In this document: positions 17,160 through 25,891 of the stretch, piece after piece | How the letters are laid out: the number at the start of each line of letters is the position of its first letter | Numbering within the stretch: position 1 is the first letter of the stretch | DNA from: Humibacter sp. RRB41 | GTDB lineage: Bacteria > Actinomycetota > Actinomycetes > Actinomycetales > Microbacteriaceae | Direction of reading: 5' to 3' | Assembly (NCBI RefSeq): GCF_022761015.1 | Contig: NZ_JAKWJQ010000004.1 | Location: forward strand, 186,001-250,000 | DNA: 64,000 nucleotides | Made by a program: the position numbers and the translations under genes | Notes under the pieces: model-generated | What the model was told of the DNA's origin: nothing | The model's input: only the letters and a program-made list of their open reading frames with translations | The model's database searches: none

Positions 17160-18203
17160 TCAAATCTCTTTCTCGGCGGCTGGGCCCGTGGAGGATCGAA
17201 CGGTCAGGTACGTCGGCAGCACGGATGCCTGCCGCTGGCCGGGAGCGGAGCCCCCGTCGAGTTGCGCGACCAGCATGGTCACCGCAAGCCGTCCCGCCTG
17301 CTCGACGGGAGCGGTGAGCGTGGTCAGCGGCGGGTTGCAGAAGTCGGCGCCGAAGATGTCGTCGCATCCCACGATGCTGAGCTGCTCGGGCACGCGCACG
17401 CCCCGGGCGGCGAGGTGCTGGAGCATGCCGATGGCGAGCAGGTCGTTGAAGGCGATGGCCGCCGTCGCCCCGGTGTTGAGCACGGCGTCGGCCGCCGCTG
17501 CGCCGGCGTGCAGACGCGGGGAGAACGGTCCGAGCCGGTGCATGGTCGCGCCGCGGGCCGAAGCAGCCTTCACGAGTGCGCGCCAGCGGCTCTCGTTCGA
17601 CCAGGATGTCGCCGGTCCCGAGACGTAGGCGATGTCGCGGTGCCCGAGCGAGACGAGGTGTTCGAGGGCCTGCACGACCCCGCTCGGGGTGTCGATGAAC
17701 ACGCTCGGTACGCCGCGAGTCTGCCGATTCACCGCCACCAGCGGCAGCTCGTCAGCAAGCTTCGCCAGGGCGCGGTCACTGAGGCGGGACGCCGCGAGGA
17801 TCACCCCGTCGAACGACGAGCGCAACCGATGCAGCAGGTCGTCCTCGTTCTGGTCCGACTCCTCGGTGTCGATGAGCAGCTGCGAATATCCGGATGCTTT
17901 CAACTGCCGCTGCGTGCCCCTGATGATCCCGAAGTAGAACGGGTTCGTCACGTCGGAGACGAGTACCGCGATGGCGCCCACTTTTCCGGATGTCAGCGCC
18001 CGAGCTTGCCAGTTCGGCGAGTACCCGAGCTCGGCGGCGACCTTCTCGATGCGCCCTCGCGTCACGGCATTGACGCGTCCAGGATTGGAGAGAGCCCGCG
18101 ATGCGGTCGAGATGGCGACGCCGGCGCGCTCGGCGACATTCGCCAGCGTCGGAGCCCGCTGTGGCTTCTCGCTCTGCTGCGCGACCTCACTCCGCGACCC
18201 CAT
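17160..18203 (-). CDS. LacI family transcriptional regulator of the hexuronate genes
   Basis: The protein has 347 residues. The N-terminal LacI helix-turn-helix is TLANVAERAGVAISTASRALSNPGRV, with the hinge helix near 55-65. The periplasmic-binding-like core runs to the C-terminus. The ATG at 18203 fits the family start better than an upstream TTG/ATG extension. It lies 6 bp ahead of uxaC and behind a TGGCAAACGTTTGCCA palindrome. The same palindrome precedes the sugar-acid operon at 21266, so this protein probably represses both and itself. The inducer is likely a hexuronate or derived aldonate (inference). Confidence 0.93.
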   Translation of the reverse strand: MGSRSEVAQQSEKPQRAPTLANVAERAGVAISTASRALSNPGRVNAVTRGRIEKVAAELGYSPNWQARALTSGKVGAIAVLVSDVTNPFYFGIIRGTQRQLKASGYSQLLIDTEESDQNEDDLLHRLRSSFDGVILAASRLSDRALAKLADELPLVAVNRQTRGVPSVFIDTPSGVVQALEHLVSLGHRDIAYVSGPATSWSNESRWRALVKAASARGATMHRLGPFSPRLHAGAAAADAVLNTGATAAIAFNDLLAIGMLQHLAARGVRVPEQLSIVGCDDIFGADFCNPPLTTLTAPVEQAGRLAVTMLVAQLDGGSAPGQRQASVLPTYLTVRSSTGPAAEKEI

Positions 18204-18232
18204 GGCCACAGCAAACCACAGACATCCTGTTC

Positions 18233-18258
18233 GGCAAACAGATGGCAAACGTTTGCCA
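18233..18258. promoter_or_regulatory. LacI-type operator of the lacI-uxaC operon
   Basis: TGGCAAACGTTTGCCA (18243-18258) is a perfect 16-bp palindrome with the central CG typical of LacI-family operators. An additional direct half-site GGCAAAC (18233-18239) lies 11 bp to its left. The same arrangement recurs at 21210-21233. Confidence 0.85.
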
Positions 18259-18262
18259 CTCT

Positions 18263-18305
18263 GCTGGTCGAGTAGCGAGCCCTACGGGCGCGCTACTCGA
18301 CCAGC
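18263..18305. repeat. CTGGTCGAGTAGCG palindromic hairpin element
   Basis: GCTGGTCGAGTAGCG (18263-18277) pairs perfectly with CGCTACTCGACCAGC (18291-18305). Inside, GCCC-TAC-GGGC forms an apical stem. The right arm encodes the last codons of the TetR gene (PLVE-stop). It is one of several related copies in the window and could terminate the TetR transcript. Confidence 0.85.
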
Positions 18306-18925
18306 GGGGGAGCAGAGGGGAGCGGCCCCGTCGCCGCTTCCACGACCGCGAGCACGCTGCGCTCGAGGAAGGCGAGGAGCTCGGCGGCATCGGCATCGCC
18401 TTCCGGACCGGCGACCAGATCGCCGTCGACGAGCGCTTGCTCGGCGAACGCGACCCAGGCGCGTAGCGCGACCCTGAGCATCCGCGACGACGGCACGCCC
18501 AGCTCATCGAACGCGGCGATCACGCGCTCCGTCTGAATCTGCTCGGCCTCCTCGACCACTGCACGCACCTCGCGATCGCCGCTCGCGACGCCCTGCACGA
18601 GCGAGACGAACGTGCTGCGGTGCTCGCGCACGAAGTCGACGATCTTCGCCAACGTGGTGTGCAGGCGCTCCAGTGGCGGAAGGTCCAGTTGCGGCTCCGT
18701 CGCGTTCAACATGCCGTCGCGCGCGGCCCGCACCACTTCGCGGTGGAAGCCCTGCTTCGAATCGAAGTAATAGAAGAGCAGCCCGCGCGAGACTCCGGCT
18801 TGCGCTGAAAGGTCTTCAACGTTGAGTGCGTCGAGCGGTCGGTCGGCCAGCGCGGCGACCCCGAGCGCCACCAGCTGAGCGCGTCGATCCTCCGGCGACA
18901 TGCGGATGCGGCGGTCGGCAGGCAT
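18293..18925 (-). CDS. TetR family transcriptional regulator
   Basis: The protein has 210 residues. The N-terminal HTH includes LNVEDLSAQAGVSRGLLFYYFDSKQGFHREVV (about 35-66), a strong TetR signature. The C-terminal ligand domain is helical and undistinguished. Its stop codon lies inside the palindromic repeat 18263-18305. It is divergent from the DUF6230/DUF6114 genes, with an inverted CTGAC repeat in between. TetR regulators accompany DUF6230-DUF6114 pairs elsewhere in actinobacteria, which supports local control. Confidence 0.92.
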   Translation of the reverse strand: MPADRRIRMSPEDRRAQLVALGVAALADRPLDALNVEDLSAQAGVSRGLLFYYFDSKQGFHREVVRAARDGMLNATEPQLDLPPLERLHTTLAKIVDFVREHRSTFVSLVQGVASGDREVRAVVEEAEQIQTERVIAAFDELGVPSSRMLRVALRAWVAFAEQALVDGDLVAGPEGDADAAELLAFLERSVLAVVEAATGPLPSAPPLVE

Positions 18926-19064
18926 GACGCAGAGCCTATGGCACGGTGGTCGGCGTGTTCGACGAACGCGTCGGCACGCATCCGCACGCCGACAATTGCG
19001 ACTACCCCAAACCGGGGGACTGTGGCAAGGTATTGGCGGATGCTACTGACTCATGGTAAATACG

Positions 19065-19084
19065 TACTGACGCTCAGTCAGTAA
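19065..19084. promoter_or_regulatory. Probable TetR operator upstream of the DUF6230 gene
   Basis: TACTGACGCTCAGTCAGTAA contains facing TACTGA and TCAGTA arms, the pattern typical of TetR operators. A further TACTGAC lies at 19044-19050. It sits in the 253-bp gap between the divergent TetR and DUF6230 genes. Confidence 0.6.
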
Positions 19085-19131
19085 CGCAGGCGACACCCTT
19101 CCCGATGAGTGTCTTCAGCACGGGTCCCGCG

Positions 19132-19169
19132 CACCGTGTCTTCAGATCAACACCGTGTCTTCAGATCAA
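19132..19169 (+). repeat. Tandem 19-bp duplication in the DUF6230 leader
   Basis: CACCGTGTCTTCAGATCAA occurs twice back to back (19132-19150 and 19151-19169). The second copy runs directly into the AAGGAGG ribosome binding site. A partial third match, GTGTCTTCAGCAC, lies near 19110. Confidence 0.9.
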
Positions 19170-19178
19170 GGAGGATCT

Positions 19179-19772
19179 ATGAAGTTCCGTTCCCTCACGA
19201 CCAAACGGGCCGGGCGCGTCGCACTCGCCGCTGTTCCCGTCGGCATCGCGGCAAGCCTTCTGATGGGCGGCGTCGCCAATGGCGCCGTTCCGGTGTCGTT
19301 CGCGGTCTCCGGCAGCACGTTCCAGGTCGGGGCATCCGAACTCGACGGCACCGGATTCTCGCAGTACGCGGGGGTCGCACAGGAGAAGGGCGGTGCTCAG
19401 CACCCGGTCTCCATCGCGAACATCGGCAGCGCCGACCTGCACAATCTGTGCCAGTCCGTGGTCAGTGACACCCCGCTCGGCAAGATCGGGTTGCTCATCA
19501 CAGCCGGCGCAGGCAAGAAGCCTGCGACGGCCACCGATCTGCAGATCAGCATGACCGACCTCAAGGGCGACGCGACGTTCAACAACATCCGCATCGGCGT
19601 CGACGCCTCGACCGTGAACACGAAGGCCAAGGGAAGCGTCGGCGACTTCGCACAGGATGCCGACTCCGTCGTGATCAAGAAGCTGCAGCAGACCGCGTGG
19701 AGCACGCAGGCATCCGTCTTCACCTTGAACGGACTGCACCTGCAGATCACCGACGGCACGACCTGCTTCTAG
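19179..19772 (+). CDS. DUF6230 family secreted protein
   Basis: The protein has 197 residues. A signal-peptide-like N-terminus (basic MKFRSLTTKRAGR, hydrophobic core to about 35, cleavage near NGA-VP) is followed by a beta-rich domain with two conserved-looking Cys (in HNLCQSV and at the C-terminal TCF). DUF6230 proteins are exported actinobacterial proteins of unknown function, typically paired with DUF6114 membrane proteins as here. A strong AAGGAGG precedes the ATG at 19179, which is preferred over an upstream in-frame ATG. The downstream DUF6114 gene is 40 bp away. Confidence 0.85.
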   Translation: MKFRSLTTKRAGRVALAAVPVGIAASLLMGGVANGAVPVSFAVSGSTFQVGASELDGTGFSQYAGVAQEKGGAQHPVSIANIGSADLHNLCQSVVSDTPLGKIGLLITAGAGKKPATATDLQISMTDLKGDATFNNIRIGVDASTVNTKAKGSVGDFAQDADSVVIKKLQQTAWSTQASVFTLNGLHLQITDGTTCF

Positions 19773-19812
19773 TCAGCACCCGCAGGTCGGTCGAAGGAGG
19801 TCGGAGAAGAGT

Positions 19813-21063
19813 ATGGAATTCGTGAAGCGCGGCTGGCGCGCGTTCGTCGCCTGGTATCGCCGCAGGCCGTTCATCGGTGGAGTGCTCACCGCGCTCGGCG
19901 GCATCGAGATGTTCTTCTCCGGCCAACTCGACATCGGCCACCTCCACGTGCAGGTCGGGATCGAGGGCTTCCAGGCCACCGTCATCCCGATCGTGCTCGT
20001 GGTGCTCGGCGTCCTGGCGATGCTCATGCCGCAGCACCGCATCTTCTACGGTGTGATCGCGCTCGTCGTCGCCGTCTATTCGCTGATCGGCGTGAACCTC
20101 GGCGGCTTCTTCATCGGCATGATCCTCGCCAGCGTCGGCGGCGTGATGATCGTGTCGTGGGCGCCGCGAAAGCCGGCAGCGGATGACGCAGAGCCCGACG
20201 GGCAGGCACCTCACGTCGCCGGCGTGGTCGGCATCGACCGCGCGGACGACGAGCATGCGAACGGCGATGCCTCCGGGGACGAGCAGGCGGATGTCCGCGC
20301 GTCGTCCGAGCAGGGCGCATCTCGGGGACGTACCCGTCGTCCCGCCGGTCGACGCAGGGCCGCCGGCGGTGCCCTCGCTGTTGCGCTGACGATCGCGACG
20401 GCCACCGGCATGGTCGCGCTGCAGCCTCAGCGCGCATCCGCCGCCGACCCCACCGGTGTGTGCATTCTCGGCTTCATCGGCGACTGCTCGACGCCGACGC
20501 CCACACCGACGTCGTCGGGTGGATCGAGCTCCGCTCCCTCGAGCTCACCATCGTCCTCCGACCCTGCGACCGCTCCCGGCACGGGTACAAGCACGGGCAC
20601 GACCCAGCCGTCGACTCCCACAGGCCCTGCGCTGGTCGCACCGGCAGACGGCTCACCGGTCTTCACCGGCAAGCCTGCGCTGCTGCAGGGATCGTCGCTC
20701 TCGTTCTCCGGCCTGCGCTACCTCGGGCTCACCACCGTGCATCTGTCGGACGGCAGTACGGCGACGGTGCTCAAACTCTCGATGGACAGCGTCACGATCC
20801 CCGGATTCCGCCTCGACACCCGCGATGCCCAAGGCTCCGGCGTCGACACGGTCGCGACTCAGATGGCGTTCAGCGGCGGTGTCGACACCTACCTGGCCTC
20901 GCTGAAGGGTGTGCTCGCGAACGGGTCGTCGGTGACCTACGACATCAAGCATCCGCCGTCGACCGATGGGTCGATGCCGGTCGTGCGCATCCTCTCTCTC
21001 GAGGTGTTCGGCATCACCGGCGGAAGCTCGGCGCTCACCGGATTCCACGAGATCATCAGCTGA
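19813..21063 (+). CDS. DUF6114 membrane protein fused to a secreted Ser/Pro/Thr-linked beta domain
   Basis: The protein has 416 residues. Residues 1-120 are the DUF6114 domain: RPFIGGVLTALGGIEMFFSGQ and further hydrophobic segments, about four helices. Then come a charged linker (120-175), a fifth hydrophobic segment ALAVALTIATATGMVAL, a Pro/Thr/Ser-rich low-complexity linker (about 220-270), and a C-terminal domain that resembles the DUF6230 partner in style (SLSFSGLRYLGLTTVHL, DTVATQMAFSGGVDTY). Most DUF6114 proteins are shorter, so the tail looks like a fusion. The C-terminal part is probably outside the membrane. Confidence 0.8.
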   Translation: MEFVKRGWRAFVAWYRRRPFIGGVLTALGGIEMFFSGQLDIGHLHVQVGIEGFQATVIPIVLVVLGVLAMLMPQHRIFYGVIALVVAVYSLIGVNLGGFFIGMILASVGGVMIVSWAPRKPAADDAEPDGQAPHVAGVVGIDRADDEHANGDASGDEQADVRASSEQGASRGRTRRPAGRRRAAGGALAVALTIATATGMVALQPQRASAADPTGVCILGFIGDCSTPTPTPTSSGGSSSAPSSSPSSSDPATAPGTGTSTGTTQPSTPTGPALVAPADGSPVFTGKPALLQGSSLSFSGLRYLGLTTVHLSDGSTATVLKLSMDSVTIPGFRLDTRDAQGSGVDTVATQMAFSGGVDTYLASLKGVLANGSSVTYDIKHPPSTDGSMPVVRILSLEVFGITGGSSALTGFHEIIS

Positions 21064-21105
21064 CCTCTCCCAAGGTCGCCCCTCGCACACGCCGCCTCCT
21101 GCTCT

Positions 21106-21122
21106 GGTCGCGAAAACTGTTG
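21106..21122. repeat. Half copy of the GGTCGCGAAAxCTGTTG repeat
   Basis: GGTCGCGAAAACTGTTG differs by one base from the left-arm core of the inverted repeat at 12936-12995. Here the opposite arm is degenerate (GCGACC near 21151). The position after the DUF6114 stop again suggests a terminator-associated repeat. Confidence 0.55.
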
Positions 21123-21209
21123 GATCGGGCGCGTCGAGAGCCCACTTCGTGCGACCCGAACGAAAAGGCGGGTCACCGGTGACGGAAGCACGCCGGACGG
21201 CTGCCGCTT

Positions 21210-21258
21210 GGCAAAGAATGGCAAACGTTTGCAGTCGACTCCTGGCGCTGCCTAGGGT
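21210..21258 (+). promoter_or_regulatory. Promoter with overlapping LacI-type operator, sugar-acid operon
   Basis: GCAAACGTTTGC (21221-21232) is a perfect palindrome matching the lacI-uxaC operator, with an extra half-site GGCAAAG at 21210-21216. A -35 box TTGCAG (21229-21234) overlaps the palindrome. An 18-bp spacer leads to TAGGGT (21253-21258), 7 bases before the ATG at 21266. Binding of the LacI protein here would block RNA polymerase. Confidence 0.82.
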
Positions 21259-21265
21259 CGAACCC

Positions 21266-22123
21266 ATGAGCTCCGACCCGGCCGCTGACGGCCTCACGTG
21301 GCAACTTTCCGGATTCGGCGACGAGATCGACGACGACCCTCGCGTTCAGCTGGCGGTCCTCGAAGCGCTGGGCGCCCGCAACATCGAGGTGCGCAGCGCC
21401 TGGGGTGTGAACATCGTCGAGCTCGACGATGAGCGTCTGGGCGAGCTGAAGGCTCTCGTCGACGCAGCGGGCTTCGGCGTCTCCGCCATCGCCTCGCCGA
21501 TCGGCAAGGTGGATGTCTCCCTTCCGATCGAGCACGAGGTGGAACGACTGCGCAGGGTGATCATCGCGGCACACGCCCTCGATTCGCGCTATGTGCGCAT
21601 CTTCTCCTTCTATCGGGGTGAAGGCATCCCCGCCGAGGCGGTGCGTGACGACGTTCTGGTGCGCATGCGCGCCCTTGCAGACCTCGCAGAGCACGAAGAC
21701 GTCGTGCTGCTTCACGAGAACGAGAAGGAGATCTACGGCGACGTGCCGGAGCGCGTGCTCGACGTCGTCGAGTCCGTGGGCTCCGACGCACTGCGCCTCG
21801 CCTGGGACAACGCCAACTTCGTGCAGGTGGGCGTTCGCCCCTTCACGGATGCCTGGCCCCTGCTGCACGAGCACGTCGAGTACTTGCAGGTGAAGGACGC
21901 GCTCGCCGCCGACGGCACCGTCGTGCCGGCCGGCGAGGGCGACGGTCAGCTCCTCGACACGGTCACTGCGCTGCGGGATACCGGCTACCGCGGCTTCGCC
22001 TCCCTCGAGCCGCACCTCGCCGCCGGGTTCTCGCTCGGCGGCTTCTCCGGACCTCGCGCGTTCGGAACGGCGGGCCGGGCCTTCGCCCGCCTTCTCGACA
22101 CGATCGGAGTCACCTCAGCATGA
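21266..22123 (+). CDS. Sugar phosphate isomerase/epimerase (TIM-barrel, xylose-isomerase-like)
   Basis: The protein has 285 residues in the AP-endonuclease-2/xylose-isomerase-like barrel family. Metal-binding segments are visible as VVLLHENEKEIYGD (Glu), RLAWDNANFVQVG (Asp) and EYLQVKDALAADG (Lys-Asp), with a final FASLEPHL (Glu). The ATG at 21266 is fixed by the promoter 7 bases upstream; the longer frame extends into the previous gene. It is the first gene of a four-gene operon and its stop overlaps the next start. The substrate is probably a hexuronate-derived keto sugar, not proven. Confidence 0.87.
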   Translation: MSSDPAADGLTWQLSGFGDEIDDDPRVQLAVLEALGARNIEVRSAWGVNIVELDDERLGELKALVDAAGFGVSAIASPIGKVDVSLPIEHEVERLRRVIIAAHALDSRYVRIFSFYRGEGIPAEAVRDDVLVRMRALADLAEHEDVVLLHENEKEIYGDVPERVLDVVESVGSDALRLAWDNANFVQVGVRPFTDAWPLLHEHVEYLQVKDALAADGTVVPAGEGDGQLLDTVTALRDTGYRGFASLEPHLAAGFSLGGFSGPRAFGTAGRAFARLLDTIGVTSA

Positions 22124-23316
22124 ACAGCGCCCCCAGCGCATCCACCACTGCCGGGAGCGGCGCAGCTCACCTCACCGCGGCCATCGTCGGCTGTGGCGTG
22201 ATCGCCGACAACCACGTGATCGCGCTCGCCGCCCAGGGCGACGTCGACGTCGTCGCCCTGATCGACCCCGTCGCTCCGGCTGCAGAACGCGTCGCAGCGC
22301 TCGTCGAAAGTACGGGCATGGCACGGCCTGCCCTGTTCGCCGATCTCGGGGACGCGCTGGCCGAGCATCCGGTCGACCTCGTCGTGATCTGCACGCCGAG
22401 CGGCTTGCACGTCGGCCTTGCGGAGACCGCGCTGAACGCCGGCTGCAACGTGGTGATCGAGAAGCCGCTCGACGTCTCCGTCGGCAGGGCGCGCCGCATC
22501 CTCGAACTCGCGGATGCCGCGGCGCAGCGCGGCCTCGTGACCTCCGTGATCAGCCAGCATCGGTTCGACCCGGCGTCCGCCGTCGTCGCGGGTGCTGCGC
22601 ACTCCGGCGAGTTCGGCGTCGTGACGAGCGCAGTGGCATCCGTGCCCTGGTGGCGCACCCAGGAGTACTACGACTCGGGTCAGTGGCGTGGCACCTGGGA
22701 GCTCGACGGCGGCGGCGCCGTGATGAACCAGGGCGTGCACACCGTCGACCTGCTGGTGTGGTTCCTCGGGCATCCGGTCGCCGTCTTCGCCCACACCGCG
22801 CGGCTCGCCCACGAGCGCATCGTCGTCGAAGACACGGCTGTGGCGACCGTACGGTTCACGAGCGGCGCGCTCGGCGTACTGCACGCAACGACCGCCGGAT
22901 TCCCCGGCCTCTCGGTGCGTGTGCAGGTGCACGGCTCACGTGGTTCAGGCGTGATCGAGAACGACCAGCTCGCGTTCTTCGCCTCCGGAGGCGTCGCCGC
23001 GTCCGGAGCGAACGTCGATCCCACCAGGTCGGCGACCGAGAACCGTGCCGCGGAACTGGTGGACCCGTCCGAGCTCTTCGGCGCTGCCAGAGGCGCCGAC
23101 GCGTTCGTGATCGGCCATCGGCGGCAATACGACGACATCGTCGGCGCTATCCGGGAACATCGTGCCCCTGGCGTCACCGTCGCGGATGCTCTGCTGTCGC
23201 TCGCCGTCGTGCGCGCCGTGTATCTCTCCGCGACGCTCGGTCGCGAGGTGCTCATCGATGACGTGTTGGCCGGCGAGTACGACGACCAGACCGTGCGCAC
23301 CGAGATCACCGGCTAG
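22120..23316 (+). CDS. Gfo/Idh/MocA family oxidoreductase
   Basis: The protein has 398 residues. The Rossmann motif AAIVGCGVIADNHV lies near residue 25, and the family catalytic signature VIEKPLDVSVGRA (EKP) is near 120. The C-terminal half is the usual open beta-sheet substrate domain, with GGAVMNQGVHTVDLLVWFLG typical of sugar-acid members. ATGA overlap couples it to the isomerase. It probably oxidises or reduces a sugar or inositol-like polyol in the hexuronate pathway; the exact substrate is unknown. Confidence 0.92.
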   Translation: MNSAPSASTTAGSGAAHLTAAIVGCGVIADNHVIALAAQGDVDVVALIDPVAPAAERVAALVESTGMARPALFADLGDALAEHPVDLVVICTPSGLHVGLAETALNAGCNVVIEKPLDVSVGRARRILELADAAAQRGLVTSVISQHRFDPASAVVAGAAHSGEFGVVTSAVASVPWWRTQEYYDSGQWRGTWELDGGGAVMNQGVHTVDLLVWFLGHPVAVFAHTARLAHERIVVEDTAVATVRFTSGALGVLHATTAGFPGLSVRVQVHGSRGSGVIENDQLAFFASGGVAASGANVDPTRSATENRAAELVDPSELFGAARGADAFVIGHRRQYDDIVGAIREHRAPGVTVADALLSLAVVRAVYLSATLGREVLIDDVLAGEYDDQTVRTEITG

Positions 23317-23370
23317 CACGTCTCATGGAGTATCTTGCCCACGTGCATTCCCTCCACCGGAAGGCGTTGG

Positions 23371-24570
23371 ATGCCGTCGATCGCTGACGCGCGCACCTCG
23401 CGCGAGCCCGTGCGCATCGCGCACCTCGGGCTCGGCAACTTCCATCGCGCGCACCAGGCCTGGTACACGCAACGTGCCAACGCGCTCGACGCGGCGCACG
23501 GCTGGGGGATCGCCGCATTCACCGGTCGCTCCGCCCGTGCAGCAGACGTGCTCGCCGCACAGGATTGCGTCTACACCCTGATCACGCGCTCGGCCGAGGG
23601 CGATTCGGCCGAGGCTGTCCAGTCGATCGTTCAGGCGCACGACGGATCCGGGGACAGATGGGAGCACACGCTCGCAGACCCTGCGGTCGCGGTGCTCACA
23701 GTGACGGTGACCGAGCGGGGGTACGAACCGGAGGCGGCGCACGGGGCGACCTCGGGCGAGAGTGCGGGGGCGCGGATCGCGCGCGGGCTTGCGGCGCGGG
23801 CGCGGGCATCCGCCGGGCCGATTGCGCTGGTCAGCTGCGACAACCTGAACGGGAACGGCGAGGTGCTGCGCCGCGCTGTGCTGCCTGAGGCGGACGACGA
23901 CCTCGCGGGATGGATCGAATCGAACGCGTCATTCGTGTCGACCATGGTCGACCGCATCACGCCCGCGACGACGGATGCCGACAGGGCGACAGCTCACGAG
24001 CTGACCGGCTACGACGACGCGGCACCCGTGGTCACCGAGCCGTTCAGCGAGTGGGTGATCAGCGGGCGCTTTCCGGCCGGGCGGCCGGCGTGGGACGCCG
24101 TCGGCGTACGCTTCGTCGACGACATCGAGCCGTACGAGCGTCGCAAGCTCTGGTTGCTCAATGCCGGCCACACGCTGCTCGCCGCGGTGGGGCTTCCGCA
24201 GGGGCACGAGACCGTCGACCAGGCCTTCGCTGACCCGCAGTGCCGTGCACTGCTCGAACAGCAGTGGGCGGAGGCCCGCGAGCTGCTGCCGTTCGACGCC
24301 GAGACGACGGATGCCTTCTTGTCCGCCCTGCGCGCTCGCTTCGCCAACCCGCGCATCGCCCACCGGCTCGCTCAGATCGACGACGGAAGCCTGCAGAAGC
24401 TCCGCCAGCGGCAGGCCGAGATCATCGCGGAGCGCATGGATGCCGGCGACGAGCCCGGTCTGGCATCCCTCGCCGCGATCGAGGCGTGGGGCTCCTCACG
24501 CGGATTCGACCTGCCAGAGGCGCTGGATGCATTGAAGCCAGGACTCGCGCGGCGCGTCTACGAACACTGA
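23371..24570 (+). CDS. Mannitol dehydrogenase family protein, probably fructuronate reductase (UxuB-like)
   Basis: The protein has 399 residues, somewhat shorter than many UxuB or mannitol dehydrogenases. The N-terminal dinucleotide motif is [32 protein letters not shown] is the domain signature, and [17 protein letters not shown] holds the catalytic Lys/His region. The ATG at 23371 follows GGAAGG and is preferred over the TTG at 23335. Between UxaC and mannonate dehydratase functions, reduction of fructuronate to mannonate is the missing step, which supports the UxuB assignment. Confidence 0.88.
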   Translation: MPSIADARTSREPVRIAHLGLGNFHRAHQAWYTQRANALDAAHGWGIAAFTGRSARAADVLAAQDCVYTLITRSAEGDSAEAVQSIVQAHDGSGDRWEHTLADPAVAVLTVTVTERGYEPEAAHGATSGESAGARIARGLAARARASAGPIALVSCDNLNGNGEVLRRAVLPEADDDLAGWIESNASFVSTMVDRITPATTDADRATAHELTGYDDAAPVVTEPFSEWVISGRFPAGRPAWDAVGVRFVDDIEPYERRKLWLLNAGHTLLAAVGLPQGHETVDQAFADPQCRALLEQQWAEARELLPFDAETTDAFLSALRARFANPRIAHRLAQIDDGSLQKLRQRQAEIIAERMDAGDEPGLASLAAIEAWGSSRGFDLPEALDALKPGLARRVYEH

Positions 24571-24640
24571 ACGTCTCCGCCCGCACGGGCGGTCACCCTA
24601 TCCCCACTTACCGAACCCCTCTTTTGATGAAGGAGAGACC

Positions 24641-25891
24641 ATGCTGATCACGTCCGCCGAGGTGCTCGTCTCGAGCCCAGGGCGCAACTTCGTCACGTTG
24701 CGCATCACGACCGACGACGGGTTCACGGGACTCGGCGACGCCACGCTGAACGGCCGAGAGCTCGCGGTCGCCGCCTACCTGTCGGAGCACGTGGTCCCAC
24801 TGCTGATCGGTCGCGACGCGAGCCGTATCGAAGACGCCTGGCAGTACCTCTACCGCGGGGCGTACTGGCGACGCGGACCCGTCACGATGGCCGCGATCGC
24901 CGCCGTCGACACGGCGCTCTGGGACATCAAGGCGAAGGCAGCGGGCATGCCCCTCTACCAGCTGCTCGGCGGGCGGTCGCGCGATGGCCTGCTGGTCTAC
25001 GGGCACGCGTCCGGTGTCGATCTGCCCGAACTGTTCGACTCGATCCGCGAGCACCTCGACGAGGGTTACCGCGCCATCCGCATCCAGACCGGCATCCCCG
25101 GGTTGCCCTCGGTGTACGGCGTCGCGCACTCGAGCAACGCCACAGCCGGCACGGACGCCGGGTCCGACGCGCGCTACGACTACGAGCCCGCCCGCCGCAG
25201 CGCACTGCCCGTCGAGGAGACGTGGGACACGCGTGCGTATCTGCGTCACACCCCGACAGTGTTCGAGGCGGTGCGGAACGAGTTCGGCCCCGAACTGCCG
25301 CTTCTGCACGATGCGCACCACAGGCTCACGCCGATCCAGGCGGCGAAGCTCGGCAAGTCGCTCGAACCGTACGACCTGTTCTGGCTCGAGGACGTCACGC
25401 CGGCCGAAAATCCGACAGTACTGCGCAGGGTGCGAGAGCACACCACGACTCCGCTCGCGATCGGCGAGGTCTTCAACACCATCTGGGACTACCGCGAGCT
25501 CTTCGAGGAGCAACTCATCGACTACGTGCGCAGCCCTGTCACGCACGCGGGCGGCATCACGGGACTGCGGCGCATCTTCGACTTCGCAGCCGTCTACCAG
25601 ATCAAGTCCGGTGCCCATGGACCGACGGATGTCTCGCCCGTCGGTCTCGCAGCGGCCATCCACCTCGGACTCGCGATTCCGAACTTCGGCATCCAGGAGT
25701 ACATGCAGCACGCGCCGATCACACACGAGGTGTTCCGCACGACGTACTCGTTCGAAAACGGCATGCTGAACCCCTCGGATGCTCCCGGCCTCGGCGTCGA
25801 CTACGACGACGAGGTCGCGGCGGCGCACCCGTACGCTGCCGCCTACCTCCCGGTGAACCGCCTGCTCGACGGGTCGATGCACGACTGGTGA
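24641..25891 (+). CDS. manD: D-mannonate dehydratase (enolase superfamily, ManD/RspA)
   Basis: The protein has 416 residues in the mandelate-racemase/enolase superfamily. It converts D-mannonate to 2-keto-3-deoxygluconate. ManD features are visible: [22 protein letters not shown] at the start, [25 protein letters not shown], the metal ligands in [23 protein letters not shown] and [12 protein letters not shown], and the catalytic His region [18 protein letters not shown] precedes the ATG. It is the last gene of the LacI-controlled operon and is followed by a strong terminator. Some RspA-type members have low activity, so function is likely rather than certain. Confidence 0.92.
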   Translation: MLITSAEVLVSSPGRNFVTLRITTDDGFTGLGDATLNGRELAVAAYLSEHVVPLLIGRDASRIEDAWQYLYRGAYWRRGPVTMAAIAAVDTALWDIKAKAAGMPLYQLLGGRSRDGLLVYGHASGVDLPELFDSIREHLDEGYRAIRIQTGIPGLPSVYGVAHSSNATAGTDAGSDARYDYEPARRSALPVEETWDTRAYLRHTPTVFEAVRNEFGPELPLLHDAHHRLTPIQAAKLGKSLEPYDLFWLEDVTPAENPTVLRRVREHTTTPLAIGEVFNTIWDYRELFEEQLIDYVRSPVTHAGGITGLRRIFDFAAVYQIKSGAHGPTDVSPVGLAAAIHLGLAIPNFGIQEYMQHAPITHEVFRTTYSFENGMLNPSDAPGLGVDYDDEVAAAHPYAAAYLPVNRLLDGSMHDW

